Below, in pieces: positions 50,073-59,412 of a DNA stretch of 64,000 nucleotides (positions within the stretch are counted from its first letter, which is position 1; each line of letters begins with the position of its first letter). The notes under the pieces were generated by a model. That model was not told where the DNA came from and did no database searches. It was given only the letters and a program-made list of their open reading frames with translations. The stretch comes from Thermopolyspora sp044507605 (GTDB taxonomy: Bacteria; Actinomycetota; Actinomycetes; Streptosporangiales; Streptosporangiaceae), in NCBI GenBank assembly GCA_044507605.1, contig JBIQJI010000021.1, positions 1-64,000 on the forward strand, written 5' to 3'. Position numbers and translations under genes: made by a program.

Positions 50073-51590
50073 ATGTGGAATGAGGGCATCGGTTCGTGGC
50101 CGGGCCGCCGGGCGCGCAAGACGCCCGGCAGGGTGGCGGTCGTGCACGGCGACCGGCAGTGGACGTACCGGGAACTCGACGAGCGGGTGACCCGGCTGGC
50201 CCGCGCCCTGCGCGGGCTGGGCGTGGGGCGGGGCGACCGGGTGGCGTACCTGGGGGAGAACCATCCGGCGTTCCTGGAGACGCTGTTCGCCGTCACGGCC
50301 CTGGGTGCGGTCTTCGTGCCGCTCAACACCCGCCTGTCCACGGAGGAGATCGGCTACATGCTGGCCGACTCGGGCGCCAGGCTGCTGATCCGCGGCGGCG
50401 GCGCCGAGGCGGGCGACGTCCCGGACGGGCCGCGGGTGGTGCGGGTCGGCCCGGAGTACGAGGCGCTGCTGACGGCGGAGGGCGGCGAGCGCGCCGGCGA
50501 GCCCGTCGAGGAGCAGGTGCGGGCGGGCGATCCGTGCATCATCATGTACACGTCCGGCACCACGGGGCGGCCGAAGGGCGCGACGCTGACCCACGGCAAC
50601 ATCACGTGGAACTGCCTGAACGTCCTGGTCGACGTCGACCTGGCCGCCGACGAGGTGACGCTGGTCACCGCGCCCATGTTCCACACCGCCGCGCTGAACA
50701 TGACGTGCCTGCCGACCCTGATGAAGGGCGGCCGGGTGCTCATCGAGGCGGCGTTCCGGCCGGCCAGGGCGCTCGATCTGATCGAGCGGCACGGCGTCAC
50801 GTTGCTGTTCGGGGTGCCGGCGATGTTCGCCGCGCTGGCCGCGGAGCCGGGGTGGGCCGGGGCCGACCTGTCGTCGGTGCGCACGATGCTGTGCGGAGGG
50901 GCGCCGGTGCCGGAGCCGCTGATCCGGACGTATCTCGACCGGGGCCTGTCGTTCGTCCAGGGGTACGGCATGACGGAGACGTCGCCGGGGGCGCTGTGCC
51001 TGGACCGGGAGATGAGCGCGCGCAAGGTGGGCTCGGCGGGGGTGCCGCATTTCTTCACCGAGGTGCGGGTGATGCGTGACGACGGCACCGATGCGGCGGT
51101 GGGCGAGCGGGGCGAGGTGGTCGTGCGCGGCCCGAACGTCATGGCGGGCTACTGGGGACGGCCCGCCGACACGGAGGCCGTGCTGAACGGCGACGGCTGG
51201 TTCCGGTCGGGTGACGTGGCGGTGGTGGACGACGACGGCTACGTGTTCGTCGTCGACCGGGTCAAAGACATGATCATCTCGGGTGGGGAGAACATCTACC
51301 CGGCCGAGGTGGAGAACGTCCTGTACGGCCATCCGGACGTGGCCGAGTGCGCCGTGATCGGCGTGCCGGACGACCGGTGGGGCGAGGTGGGCAAGGCGGT
51401 GGTGGTGCTGCGGGCCGGGGCGAAGGCCGACGAGGCCGCGCTGCTCGCGTATGTTTCGGAGCGGATCGGCCGGTACAAGGTGCCGAAAAGCGTGGAGTTC
51501 GCCGGCTCGCTGCCGCGCAGCGCCGCCGGTAAGGTGCTGAAACAGCAGTTGCGCCGTCAGTACGCGCCTCACCAGGCGCGGCATCCGTGA
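50073..51590 (+). CDS. AMP-dependent acyl-CoA synthetase (set B)
   Basis: 505 residues, ANL superfamily. Motifs MYTSGTTGRPKGATLTHGN, YGMTETSP, GWFRSGDVAVVDDDGY, IISGGENIYPAEVENVL and C-terminal Lys in SAAGKVLK are all intact, so it should form acyl-CoA from a free acid. Behind the P450 pair, a likely order is oxidation then CoA activation (or the reverse). It differs from the set A ligase in length and sequence, so substrates probably differ. Confidence 0.92.
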   Translation: MWNEGIGSWPGRRARKTPGRVAVVHGDRQWTYRELDERVTRLARALRGLGVGRGDRVAYLGENHPAFLETLFAVTALGAVFVPLNTRLSTEEIGYMLADSGARLLIRGGGAEAGDVPDGPRVVRVGPEYEALLTAEGGERAGEPVEEQVRAGDPCIIMYTSGTTGRPKGATLTHGNITWNCLNVLVDVDLAADEVTLVTAPMFHTAALNMTCLPTLMKGGRVLIEAAFRPARALDLIERHGVTLLFGVPAMFAALAAEPGWAGADLSSVRTMLCGGAPVPEPLIRTYLDRGLSFVQGYGMTETSPGALCLDREMSARKVGSAGVPHFFTEVRVMRDDGTDAAVGERGEVVVRGPNVMAGYWGRPADTEAVLNGDGWFRSGDVAVVDDDGYVFVVDRVKDMIISGGENIYPAEVENVLYGHPDVAECAVIGVPDDRWGEVGKAVVVLRAGAKADEAALLAYVSERIGRYKVPKSVEFAGSLPRSAAGKVLKQQLRRQYAPHQARHP

Positions 51591-51646
51591 GCCCACGACG
51601 TTCCGGTTACGGACGTACACCAAACCGTCATACGTATACTTCTGGC

Positions 51647-52570
51647 GTGACCGACAGCGCATGGCCCGCGGGCGAGGAAGTCGATCTGCCGCGCTTCCAG
51701 GTGGGGGCGCCGCCGCAGCATCTCATCACGACGCTGCTCGGCGACTACTGGTTCGCGCGCGCCGAGCAGTTGCCTTCGGCCGCCCTGGTGCGCCTGGCCG
51801 GGGAGTTCGGCGTGTCGCCGGTGGCGGCGCGCGCGGCGCTCAGCCGGCTGGCCCGGCGCGACCTGCTGGAGTCGTCCAAGTCGGGGCGGCGCACCTACTA
51901 CCGGCTGACCGACCGGGCGTCGGCCGTGCTGTCGGAGGGCCGTCACCGCATCATGTCGTTCGGCCTCGACCAGGGCGCCTGGGACGAGAGCTGGACCCTC
52001 GCCGGCTTCTCCATCTCCGAGGACCAGCGAGATCTGCGGCACGCGCTGCGCACCCGGCTGCGCTGGCTCGGCTTCGCCCCGCTGTACGACGGCCTGTGGG
52101 TGTCGCCGACGGCGGGCGTGGAGGCGGCCGTGGAGGCGCTGACCGAGCTGGGCGTGGCGAACGCGACGGTGTTCCGCGCCACCGCGCCCGACGTGCCGGG
52201 CCTGCGGCAGCCCCGTGAGGCGTGGGATTTCGCGCTGCTGCGCAGCAGCTACGACGACTTCATCGCGAAGTACGAGCCGCTGCTGACGAGGATGCGCCAG
52301 GGCCGGGTGGGGGCCTCGGAGGCGCTGGTGGCGCGCACGGGCATCATGGACACCTGGCGCACGTTCCCGAACCTCGACCCCGGCCTGCCGGCGGAGCTGC
52401 TGCCGGCCGACTGGCCGCGTGCCGCCGCACGCGACCTGTTCGTGGAGATCTACGACACTCTCGGGCCGCTCGCCGAGATCCGGGTCAAGCAGATCGTGGC
52501 GGAGTGCGAGCCCGCCCTGGCCGAGCTGGTCCGCCACCACCGCACGAGCACGATCCTCGCGTCCAACTGA
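51647..52570 (+). CDS. PaaX-family transcriptional regulator (set B)
   Basis: 307 residues: winged helix (GVSPVAARAALSRLARRDLL, ESSKSGRRTYYRLTD), PaaX core (WDESWTLAGFSISED, LRTRLRWLGFAPLYDGLW) and PaaX-C (FLNLDPGLP-like PNLDPGLPAELLPADWPR). GTG 51647 lies just after CATACGTATAC, a short near-palindrome that may be -10 and operator. It sits between the P450-ligase genes and the SDR-MaoC genes, probably repressing one or both until an acyl-CoA accumulates. Confidence 0.87.
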   Translation: MTDSAWPAGEEVDLPRFQVGAPPQHLITTLLGDYWFARAEQLPSAALVRLAGEFGVSPVAARAALSRLARRDLLESSKSGRRTYYRLTDRASAVLSEGRHRIMSFGLDQGAWDESWTLAGFSISEDQRDLRHALRTRLRWLGFAPLYDGLWVSPTAGVEAAVEALTELGVANATVFRATAPDVPGLRQPREAWDFALLRSSYDDFIAKYEPLLTRMRQGRVGASEALVARTGIMDTWRTFPNLDPGLPAELLPADWPRAAARDLFVEIYDTLGPLAEIRVKQIVAECEPALAELVRHHRTSTILASN

Positions 52571-52620
52571 TCGGGTCCGCCCCGGAGCCGACCGTTGGGC
52601 GCTCGATACTAGACAAATAC

Positions 52621-52647
52621 TTGACGATCGATGCTCAAAGCTAATAC
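52621..52647 (+). promoter_or_regulatory. Candidate promoter of the SDR-MaoC pair (set B)
   Basis: TTGACG (52621-52626) and TAATAC (52642-52647), spacer 15 (short), in an AT-rich island 36 bases before the SDR start. Shares TTGACG-TCGATG with the P450 promoter at 47462. Confidence 0.45.
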
Positions 52648-52682
52648 CTTCTCGGGTGAGAGAGTGCCTGGGAGGGCTGTAG

Positions 52683-53585
52683 ATGGATATCTCGGGGAAG
52701 GTGGCCGTCGTCACCGGTAGCGGCCGCGGGCTCGGCCTGGCGTACGCGAAGGCGCTCGCCGCCGCGGGGGCCGCGGTCGTGGTCAACGACGTCGACGCCG
52801 GCGCCGCCGAGGCCGCCGTGAAGGAGATCACCGCCGCCGGAGGGCGGGCCGCCGCCGAGGTGGTCGCCGTGGGCGACACCGAGGCCGCCGACCGCCTGGT
52901 GGGGCGCGCCGTCGACACGTTCGGGCGGCTCGACGTGATGGTCACCAACGCCGGCATCCTGCGCGACCGCGTGCTGTGGAAGATGTCCGACGACGACTTC
53001 GACGCCGTGATCCGCGTGCACCTGCGCGGCACCTTCACCTGCGTGCGCGCCGCCGTCACCCACATGCGCGAGCGCGGCGAAGGCGGCCGGATCATCGTGG
53101 CCGGCTCGCCGGCCGGGCAGCGCGGCAACTTCGGGCAGACCAACTACGCCGCGGCCAAGGCCGGCATCGCGGCCATGGTGCGCACCTGGGCGATGGAATG
53201 CGCCAAGGCCGGCGTGACCGTGAACGCGGTGGTGCCGAACGCCGCCACCGAGATGACCAAGACGATCCCGGCGTTCGCCCCGCACATCGAGGCCCTGGAG
53301 CGCGACGGCACCCCGCTGCCCCGCACGCTGCGCATGGGCGTCGGCTTCGGCACCGCCGACGACGCGGCCGGGCTGGTGGTGTTCCTGGCCTCCGACGCCT
53401 CCGCCCAGGTCACCGGGCAGTGCATCGGCGTGGGCGGGGACCGGCTGTCGCTGTGGTCGCACCCCCAGGAGATCGCCATGGCCTACCGGGAGGGCGGCTG
53501 GGGCGCGGACGACATCGCCGCCGTCTGGGCCACGTCGGTGGGGGCCCGGCCCGAGACGTACGGCATCCCGGCGCCCGAACTGTAG
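52683..53585 (+). CDS. Short-chain dehydrogenase/reductase (set B)
   Basis: 300 residues: TGSGRGLG, NDVD, VTNAGI, Ser in AGSPAGQR, YAAAK. Strongly similar along its length to the SDR at 37205, including CIGVGGDRLSLWSHP near the end. Likely NAD-dependent 3-hydroxyacyl-CoA dehydrogenase-type activity. ATG 52683 has GGAGGG six bases upstream. Followed by its MaoC partner after a 59-base gap. Confidence 0.92.
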   Translation: MDISGKVAVVTGSGRGLGLAYAKALAAAGAAVVVNDVDAGAAEAAVKEITAAGGRAAAEVVAVGDTEAADRLVGRAVDTFGRLDVMVTNAGILRDRVLWKMSDDDFDAVIRVHLRGTFTCVRAAVTHMRERGEGGRIIVAGSPAGQRGNFGQTNYAAAKAGIAAMVRTWAMECAKAGVTVNAVVPNAATEMTKTIPAFAPHIEALERDGTPLPRTLRMGVGFGTADDAAGLVVFLASDASAQVTGQCIGVGGDRLSLWSHPQEIAMAYREGGWGADDIAAVWATSVGARPETYGIPAPEL

Positions 53586-53644
53586 GAACCGGCGCGGCCC
53601 GGGCCGGGCGACGAACGCCCAGGGAACAACAGCAAGGAGAGCAG

Positions 53645-54100
53645 ATGCCCCGCATCGCCCATGGCCTCGACGAGATCGTGGCCCTCGCCGGCGCCGACCT
53701 CGGCGTCACGCAGTGGCGGGAGATCACGCAGGATCGGGTGAACACGTTCGCCGACGCCACCGACGACCATCAGTGGATCCACGTCGACCCCGAGCGTGCG
53801 GCGACCGGTCCGTTCGGGGGCCCGATCGCCCACGGCTACCTGACCCTGTCGCTGCTCATCCCCCTGTTCGACGAGCTGCTCGACATCCGGGACGTCGGCA
53901 TGAAGGTCAACTACGGGCTGAACAAGGTCCGTTTCCCGGCGCCCGTGCCCGTGGGCGCGAAGATCCGGCTGGCCGGGCGGGTGGCCGAGGTCGAGCGGGT
54001 CAAGGGCGGCGTGCAGGCCACCCTGGACTTCACCGTCGAGGTCGACGGCGCCGCCAAGCCGGCCTGCGTGGCCCAGGCGGTCTACCGCTTCCTGGCCTGA
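53645..54100 (+). CDS. MaoC-like hydratase/dehydratase (set B)
   Basis: 151 residues, hot-dog fold with FADATDDHQWIHVDP and FGGPIAHGYLTLSL (catalytic Asp/His). Close paralogue of the protein at 34131. With the preceding SDR it would perform enoyl-CoA hydration and 3-hydroxyacyl-CoA oxidation, two beta-oxidation-like steps. ATG 53645 has AAGGAGAG upstream. Confidence 0.9.
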   Translation: MPRIAHGLDEIVALAGADLGVTQWREITQDRVNTFADATDDHQWIHVDPERAATGPFGGPIAHGYLTLSLLIPLFDELLDIRDVGMKVNYGLNKVRFPAPVPVGAKIRLAGRVAEVERVKGGVQATLDFTVEVDGAAKPACVAQAVYRFLA

Positions 54101-54287
54101 CCGGCCGCCGCCGGGAGGCGGATCATGCTCGTTTTCCCGTACGGCCGATAGCCTCGCTGTCGACTCTCCCCTCCTGACCCTTGACACCAGTACGACCTAA
54201 GATGTGACATTAATCAAAACGGTCGTCAACTTTTCTCGTATATCTCGATCCACCGGCGTTGCCGTCTCCCGCGAGGAGGACCCCACC

Positions 54288-55220
54288 ATGAGAGTTGCCA
54301 GGACCGCACCACTGGCCATATCGGCACTAGCACTCCTCGGCCTGGCGGCCTGTGGCGCCGGCGGCGACGGCACGACGGGAGACCAGGGCGGCACGGCCGC
54401 GCAGGAGGGCCCGGCCAAGACGGCCCTCACCGACCGCCTGCCCGACACGATCAAGGAGTCCGGGGTCATCCGGTACGCAGGCGACTCCCACCCGCCGTAC
54501 CGGATCGTCGCCGACGACGGCAAGACGGTCACCGGCATCGACAAGGACCTGCAGGACGCCCTCGGCAAGGCCCTCGGCGTCCGCAGCGAGATCAGCATCG
54601 TCAGCGGCCTGCCCGCGGCCCTGTCGGGCATGCTGTCGTCCCGGTACGACGCCTTCAACGGCCCCGTCAAGGACACGCCGGAACGGGAGCAGCAGTTCGA
54701 CGCGATCGTGTGGATGGTCACCCGCACCTCCTACCTGGTGCCCAAGGCGAACTCCGCGACCATCAAGTCCAGCGGCGACCTGTGCGGCAAGCGCGTCGCC
54801 GGCACCGAGGGCAGCATCGTCGACGACCAGATCAAGCGGCTGTCGGCGTGGTGCGTCAAGCAGGGCAAGCCGGAGGTGCAGTTCATCGGCTTCGCCGACA
54901 CCAACGGCACGATCCTCGCCGCCGACTCCGGCCGCGCCGACGCCGCCGGCATGACCGAGAGCGCGGCGCTCGACGCCATCTCCAAGAAGAAGGACGCCTA
55001 CACCTACGTCAAGCAGACCGACGAGCAGGGCGCCGGAGTCGACCAGCTCGCGATGCTCGTGCCCAAGGCGAGCGGTCTCGGCCCGGTCATGCTCGACGCG
55101 TTCAAGGAGATCTTCGAGAACGGCGAGTACAAGAAGATCATGGACAAGTACGGGCTCACCAACGTGGCCGTCGACGAGCCCCTGCTGAACCCCGCCACCA
55201 CGGGCGCGGGCGGCAAGTGA
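54288..55220 (+). CDS. ABC transporter substrate-binding lipoprotein (polar amino-acid type)
   Basis: 310 residues. Lipoprotein signal with lipobox GLAAC, then a family-3 solute-binding fold: GVIRYAGDSHPPYRIVADDG, TGIDKDLQDALGKALG, and late FENGEYKKIMDKYGL typical of glutamine/His-type binding proteins. Captures the substrate outside the membrane for the permease and ATPase that follow. A TTGACA at 54181 and AT-rich sequence upstream suggest its own promoter. Given the enzymes downstream, the ligand may be the compound they degrade rather than an amino acid. Confidence 0.9.
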   Translation: MRVARTAPLAISALALLGLAACGAGGDGTTGDQGGTAAQEGPAKTALTDRLPDTIKESGVIRYAGDSHPPYRIVADDGKTVTGIDKDLQDALGKALGVRSEISIVSGLPAALSGMLSSRYDAFNGPVKDTPEREQQFDAIVWMVTRTSYLVPKANSATIKSSGDLCGKRVAGTEGSIVDDQIKRLSAWCVKQGKPEVQFIGFADTNGTILAADSGRADAAGMTESAALDAISKKKDAYTYVKQTDEQGAGVDQLAMLVPKASGLGPVMLDAFKEIFENGEYKKIMDKYGLTNVAVDEPLLNPATTGAGGK

Positions 55221-55266
55221 AACCGCGCCCCGGCCGAGTGAAGGCGCCCGAGTGAAGGGGAGCAGC

Positions 55267-56142
55267 GTGCGCACCGCGACAACGAGCCCGCCGGGACCCG
55301 TCGCGGCCGGCCGCGACATCGACGTGGCGGCCGCGCGGCCCAGGGTCCGGCCGCTGCGGTGGCTGGCCGGCGTCATCATGCTCGTGCTGGCCGCACAGCT
55401 CGGCGTGTTCCTGTGGACCAACCCCCGGTTCGAGTGGGATGTCGTCTGGCGGTACCTGTTCGACCCGAACATCCTGCGCGGCCTCGGCATGTCGCTGCTG
55501 CTGACCGTCATCGGGATGGTGCTCGGCTCGCTGCTCGGCGTGCTGCTCGCGGCCGGGCGGCTCGCCGCGTTCGCCCCGGTGCGGTGGGTGTGCTCGGCGT
55601 ACATCGGGCTGTTCCGCGGCATTCCGCCGCTGGTGCAGCTGATCTTCTGGTTCAACCTGGGCTACCTGCTGCCGCGCATCTCGCTGGGCGTGCCGTTCGG
55701 GCCGGTCTTCGCGTCGTGGCCGGCCAACGCCGTGATCAGCTCGCTGACCGCGGCCATCCTCGGGCTGTCGCTGCACGAGTCGGCGTACATGGCGGAGATC
55801 GTGCGGGCCGGGGTGCTGGCGGTCGACCCGGGGCAGCGCGACGCCGCCCGCGCGATGGGGTTCACCGGCCGGCAGGCGTTCCTGCGGGTGGTGCTGCCGC
55901 AGGCCATGCGCGTGATCATCCCGCCGACGGGCAGCCAGTTCATCAGCCTCCTGAAGGGCACCTCGCTGGTGAGCGTGATCGCGATGGCCGACCTGCTCCA
56001 CTCGGTGCAGGTGATCTACAACCGCACGTACCAGATCGTGCCGCTGCTGATCGTCGCCTGCTTCTGGTACCTGACGGTCGTCACGCTGCTCTCGCTCGGC
56101 CAGCAACGGCTCGAACGACACTTCGGAAGGGGGCGGACGTGA
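55267..56142 (+). CDS. ABC transporter permease (HisM/GlnP type)
   Basis: 291 residues, about five membrane helices and the inner-membrane loop ARAMGFTGRQAFLRVVLPQA (EAA motif), the family hallmark. GTG 55267 was chosen over GTG 55252 because GGGGAG precedes it. It acts as homodimer in importers with one permease. Its stop overlaps the ATPase GTG (GTGA). Confidence 0.9.
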   Translation: MRTATTSPPGPVAAGRDIDVAAARPRVRPLRWLAGVIMLVLAAQLGVFLWTNPRFEWDVVWRYLFDPNILRGLGMSLLLTVIGMVLGSLLGVLLAAGRLAAFAPVRWVCSAYIGLFRGIPPLVQLIFWFNLGYLLPRISLGVPFGPVFASWPANAVISSLTAAILGLSLHESAYMAEIVRAGVLAVDPGQRDAARAMGFTGRQAFLRVVLPQAMRVIIPPTGSQFISLLKGTSLVSVIAMADLLHSVQVIYNRTYQIVPLLIVACFWYLTVVTLLSLGQQRLERHFGRGRT

Positions 56143-56933
56143 GCGCGCCCGTGCTGACGGTCCGCGACGTGCGCAAAAGCTTCGGCGGCACCGTCGCGCT
56201 CGACGGCGTGAGCCTGGACGTCTTCGAAGGCGAGGTCGTGGCGCTGATCGGGCCGTCGGGCTCGGGTAAGTCGACGCTCGTGCGGTGCGTCCACCAGCTG
56301 GAGTCGATCGACGGCGGGGCGATGTTCCTGGACGGCGAACTGCTCGGGTACGAGCGGCAGCGGGGCCACCTGCGCCCCCTGCCGGAGCGCCGGGTCGCCG
56401 CGCAGCGGCGGCGCATGGGCATGGTGTTCCAGCAGTTCAACCTGTTCGCCCACTGGGACGTGCTGCGCAACGTCACCGAGGCCCCCGTGCGGGTGCACGG
56501 CCGGCCGATCGAGGAGGCGCGCGAGGAGGCCATGCGGCTGCTGGAACGGGTCGGCCTCGCCGAAAAGGCCACCGCGCACCCCCGCCAGCTGTCCGGCGGC
56601 CAGCAGCAGCGCGTCGCCATCGCCCGCGCGCTCGCGACCCGGCCGCGCATCATGCTGTTCGACGAGCCCACCAGCGCCCTCGACCCCGAGCTGGTCGACG
56701 AGGTGCTGGCCGTCGTACGGGACCTCGCCGACGGCGGCATGACGATGGTCATCGTCACCCACGAGATGAGCTTCGCCCGGGAGGTCGCCGACCGCTGCGT
56801 CTTCATGGAACGCGGCCGGATCGTCGAGGCCGGCACCCCCGAGCAGATCTTCGAGCGGCCGTGCTCCCCGCGGCTGCGCGCCTTCTTGTCCCGCTACGCG
56901 GGCCGGCTGCCCGAGAAGGAGACCAGCGGTTGA
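56139..56933 (+). CDS. Amino-acid-type ABC transporter ATP-binding protein
   Basis: 264 residues: Walker A GPSGSGKST, Q-loop FQQFNLFAHWDVL, signature LSGGQQQR, Walker B IMLFDEPTSALDPE and H-loop VTHEM. The sequence class is GlnQ/HisP-like, matching the permease and binding protein. A ~20-residue insertion (YERQRGHLRPLPERR) after the second strand is a usual feature of this subgroup. GTG 56139 overlaps the permease stop. Confidence 0.93.
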   Translation: MSAPVLTVRDVRKSFGGTVALDGVSLDVFEGEVVALIGPSGSGKSTLVRCVHQLESIDGGAMFLDGELLGYERQRGHLRPLPERRVAAQRRRMGMVFQQFNLFAHWDVLRNVTEAPVRVHGRPIEEAREEAMRLLERVGLAEKATAHPRQLSGGQQQRVAIARALATRPRIMLFDEPTSALDPELVDEVLAVVRDLADGGMTMVIVTHEMSFAREVADRCVFMERGRIVEAGTPEQIFERPCSPRLRAFLSRYAGRLPEKETSG

Positions 56934-57039
56934 CCCGCCCACCACGCCTGACGGCGGGCCTGCCACGCCTTTCGGCGGTGCGCAGGCAGCCGGCCCAGGC
57001 GTCCGGCCGACCATGTCCCCGCGCCGTAAGGAGCCTTCG

Positions 57040-58179
57040 ATGAGTGTGACCGTGCTGGCCGTCGGCGACCTCGTGCTCGACGAGCCCGAGCCGGAGCGGT
57101 ACTTCGCCCCGGCCCGTGACCTGCTGCGCGGCGGCGACGTGGTGATCGGCCACATCGAGGTGCCGCACAGCACGACCACCGCGCAGGTCAGCACCGACGT
57201 GCCGGCGCCGCCCGCCGACCCGGCGGCGCTCACGGCGGTCGCCGACGCCGGGTTCCACGTCGTCACCCTCGCCGGCAACCACGTGTACGATGCCGGCGAC
57301 GAGGGCGTGGCCGACACGATCAAGTACGCCGAGGCGGCCGGGCTGCGCCCGGTGGGCGCGGGCATGACCCTGGCCGAGGCCCGCCGCCCGGCCGTCGTCG
57401 AATGCGACGGGCTGCGCGTCGGCGTGCTCAGCTACAACTGTGTCGGCCCCCGCGAGTCGTGGGCGACCAGCGCCAAGCCCGGCTGCGCGTACATCAAGGT
57501 GCTCACCCACTACGAGCTCGACCATGCCAGCCCGGGCGGCCCGCCCACGGTCTACACCTTCGCCGACCCGGCCCACCTGGACGCCATGGCGGCCGACATC
57601 GCGGCCCTGGCCGCCGAGGTCGACGCGGTCGTGGTGTCGATGCACAAGGGCGTGGGGCACACGCCGGCGGTGCTCGCGATGTACGAGCGGCCGGTGGCGC
57701 GGGCCGCGATCGACGCGGGGGCGCAGGCGGTGTTCGCGCATCACGCGCACATCATGCGCGGCATCGAGGTCTACCACGGACGCCCGATTTATCATGGTTT
57801 GGGAAACTTTGTGACCGTGACTCATGCGCTGACCCCCAAAGGGGACGACAGCGGCGAGCGGGCCGAATGGGCGCGCCGGCGGGTCGAGCTGTACGGCTTC
57901 GCCCCCGACCCGGACATGCCCTTCTACCCGTTCCACCCCGAAAGCCGCAACACGGCCATCGCCGTGTGCCGGTTCGGGCGGGACGGGCTGGTCTCCGCCG
58001 GGTTCGTGCCCTGCTGGATCGACGACCAAGGCAGACCCGTCCCCCTCGGCCCGGACGACCCCAGGGCCGGGGAGGTCACGGCGTACATCGAGGACATCAC
58101 GCGGCGGGCCGGGCTCGACACCGGCTTCCGCCGGGAGGGCAACGAGGTGATCATGTCAGGGATCGGCCATGACCGCTGA
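57040..58179 (+). CDS. CapA-family metallophosphatase-like protein
   Basis: 379 residues. PGA_cap domain features: GDLVLDEPE, HIEVPHS, LAGNHVYDAGDEGV, MHKGVGHTP, AHHAHIMRGIEVYHGRPIYH. These histidines and Asn match the calcineurin-like metal site of CapA/PgsA proteins (poly-gamma-glutamate synthesis), but such proteins are also common in actinobacterial catabolic operons with unknown roles. Unlike CapA itself it has no N-terminal anchor, so it is probably cytoplasmic. TAAGGAG precedes ATG 57040; its end overlaps the CoA-transferase start by 11 bases. Confidence 0.87.
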   Translation: MSVTVLAVGDLVLDEPEPERYFAPARDLLRGGDVVIGHIEVPHSTTTAQVSTDVPAPPADPAALTAVADAGFHVVTLAGNHVYDAGDEGVADTIKYAEAAGLRPVGAGMTLAEARRPAVVECDGLRVGVLSYNCVGPRESWATSAKPGCAYIKVLTHYELDHASPGGPPTVYTFADPAHLDAMAADIAALAAEVDAVVVSMHKGVGHTPAVLAMYERPVARAAIDAGAQAVFAHHAHIMRGIEVYHGRPIYHGLGNFVTVTHALTPKGDDSGERAEWARRRVELYGFAPDPDMPFYPFHPESRNTAIAVCRFGRDGLVSAGFVPCWIDDQGRPVPLGPDDPRAGEVTAYIEDITRRAGLDTGFRREGNEVIMSGIGHDR

Positions 58180-59410
58180 GCGAGGCCCGCTCGCCGGGCG
58201 CACCGTGATCGACCTGACCACCGCCCTGGCCGGCCCCTACGCCACGCTGCTGCTGGCCGGGCTCGGCGCGCGGGTCATCAAGGTGGAGAACCCGCTGACC
58301 GGAGGCGACAGCTCCCGCAACAACGCGCCGTACCTCGGCGCCGACGGGCTCACGCCCCGCCGCGCCGCGCCCGGCGACATGTCGGTGTCGATGCTGGTGC
58401 GCGGCCGGGGCAAACGCAGCGTCACGCTCAACCTCAAACACCCCAAGGCCCGCGACCTGCTCGCCGGGCTCGTACGCGACGCCGACGTGATGGTCGACAA
58501 CTACAGCGCCGGCGTCACGACCCGGCTCGGCATCGACCACGCCTGGGCCAGCGGCATCAACCCGCGCATCGTGTGCACGTCCATCAGCGGATTCGGCGGG
58601 CAGGGCGGCCCCGGCTCCGGCAAGGCCATGGACACCATCATCCAGGCCCTCAGCGGCGTCATGATGACCGCCGGCGCCCCCGGCGAGCCGCCGGTGCGGT
58701 TCGGCCTGCCCGTGGGCGACCTCGTCGCGCCGCTGTTCGCGGTCATCGGCACCCTGGCCGCCGTCGTCCAGGCCGACGCCACCGGCCGCGGCCAGCACGT
58801 CGACGTGTCCATGCTCGGCGCGCTCACCTCGCTCGTCGCCTGCGAACCGTTCGACGTGTACGAGACGCTCGGCCTGCCCATCCGCACCGGCAGCACCGTG
58901 CCCCGCCTCGCCCCCTTCGGCATCTTCCGCGCCGCCGACGGCTGGTTCGCCCTGTGCGGCCCCACCGACGCCTTCGCCAGAGGCGTCTTCGCCGCCCTCG
59001 GCCGCGACGACCTCGCCACCGACCCCCGCTACGCGGAGCGCGACGCCCGCGTCGCCAACGCCGCCGACCTGCACGACCTGATCGCCGAATGGGCCGCCGA
59101 CCGCCCCCTCGCCGACGTCCTCACCGAGCTCACCGCGCGCGGCGTCCCCGCCGCCGAGGTCCGCGACCCCGCCGACGCCGTACGCGACCCCATCGTCCTC
59201 GCCCGCGAGGAGGTCGTCCCCCTGAAACACCCCGAGTACGGCGCCGTCGGTGACCTGCACGGCAGCGGCCTGCCCATCCGCTTCTCCGCCGCCGAGACCA
59301 CCCTCGACCGGCCCGTGCCGCGGCTCGGCCAGCACAACGCCGAGATCTACGGCGCCCTCGGCTACACCGAAGACGACCTCAAGACCCTCGCCGAAGAGGG
59401 CGTGATCTGA
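58169..59410 (+). CDS. CaiB/BaiF family CoA transferase
   Basis: 413 residues, class III CoA transferase. N-terminal LAGRTVIDLTTALAGPYAT, VIKVENP and KRSVTLNLKHPKARDLL are standard; catalytic Asp lies in KAMDTIIQALSGVM, and RGQHVDVSML is the conserved dimer segment. It moves CoA from one acid to another, supplying a CoA thioester. Its position before two dehydratase-like subunits mirrors (R)-2-hydroxyacyl-CoA pathways, where a CaiB-type enzyme activates the hydroxy acid. Confidence 0.92.
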   Translation: MTAERGPLAGRTVIDLTTALAGPYATLLLAGLGARVIKVENPLTGGDSSRNNAPYLGADGLTPRRAAPGDMSVSMLVRGRGKRSVTLNLKHPKARDLLAGLVRDADVMVDNYSAGVTTRLGIDHAWASGINPRIVCTSISGFGGQGGPGSGKAMDTIIQALSGVMMTAGAPGEPPVRFGLPVGDLVAPLFAVIGTLAAVVQADATGRGQHVDVSMLGALTSLVACEPFDVYETLGLPIRTGSTVPRLAPFGIFRAADGWFALCGPTDAFARGVFAALGRDDLATDPRYAERDARVANAADLHDLIAEWAADRPLADVLTELTARGVPAAEVRDPADAVRDPIVLAREEVVPLKHPEYGAVGDLHGSGLPIRFSAAETTLDRPVPRLGQHNAEIYGALGYTEDDLKTLAEEGVI

Positions 59411-59412
59411 CC

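Noticed and set aside
54181..54287. TTGACA at 54181 as a clear promoter
   Set aside because: A -35 is convincing but no -10 at normal spacing could be chosen, so it was not listed as a feature.
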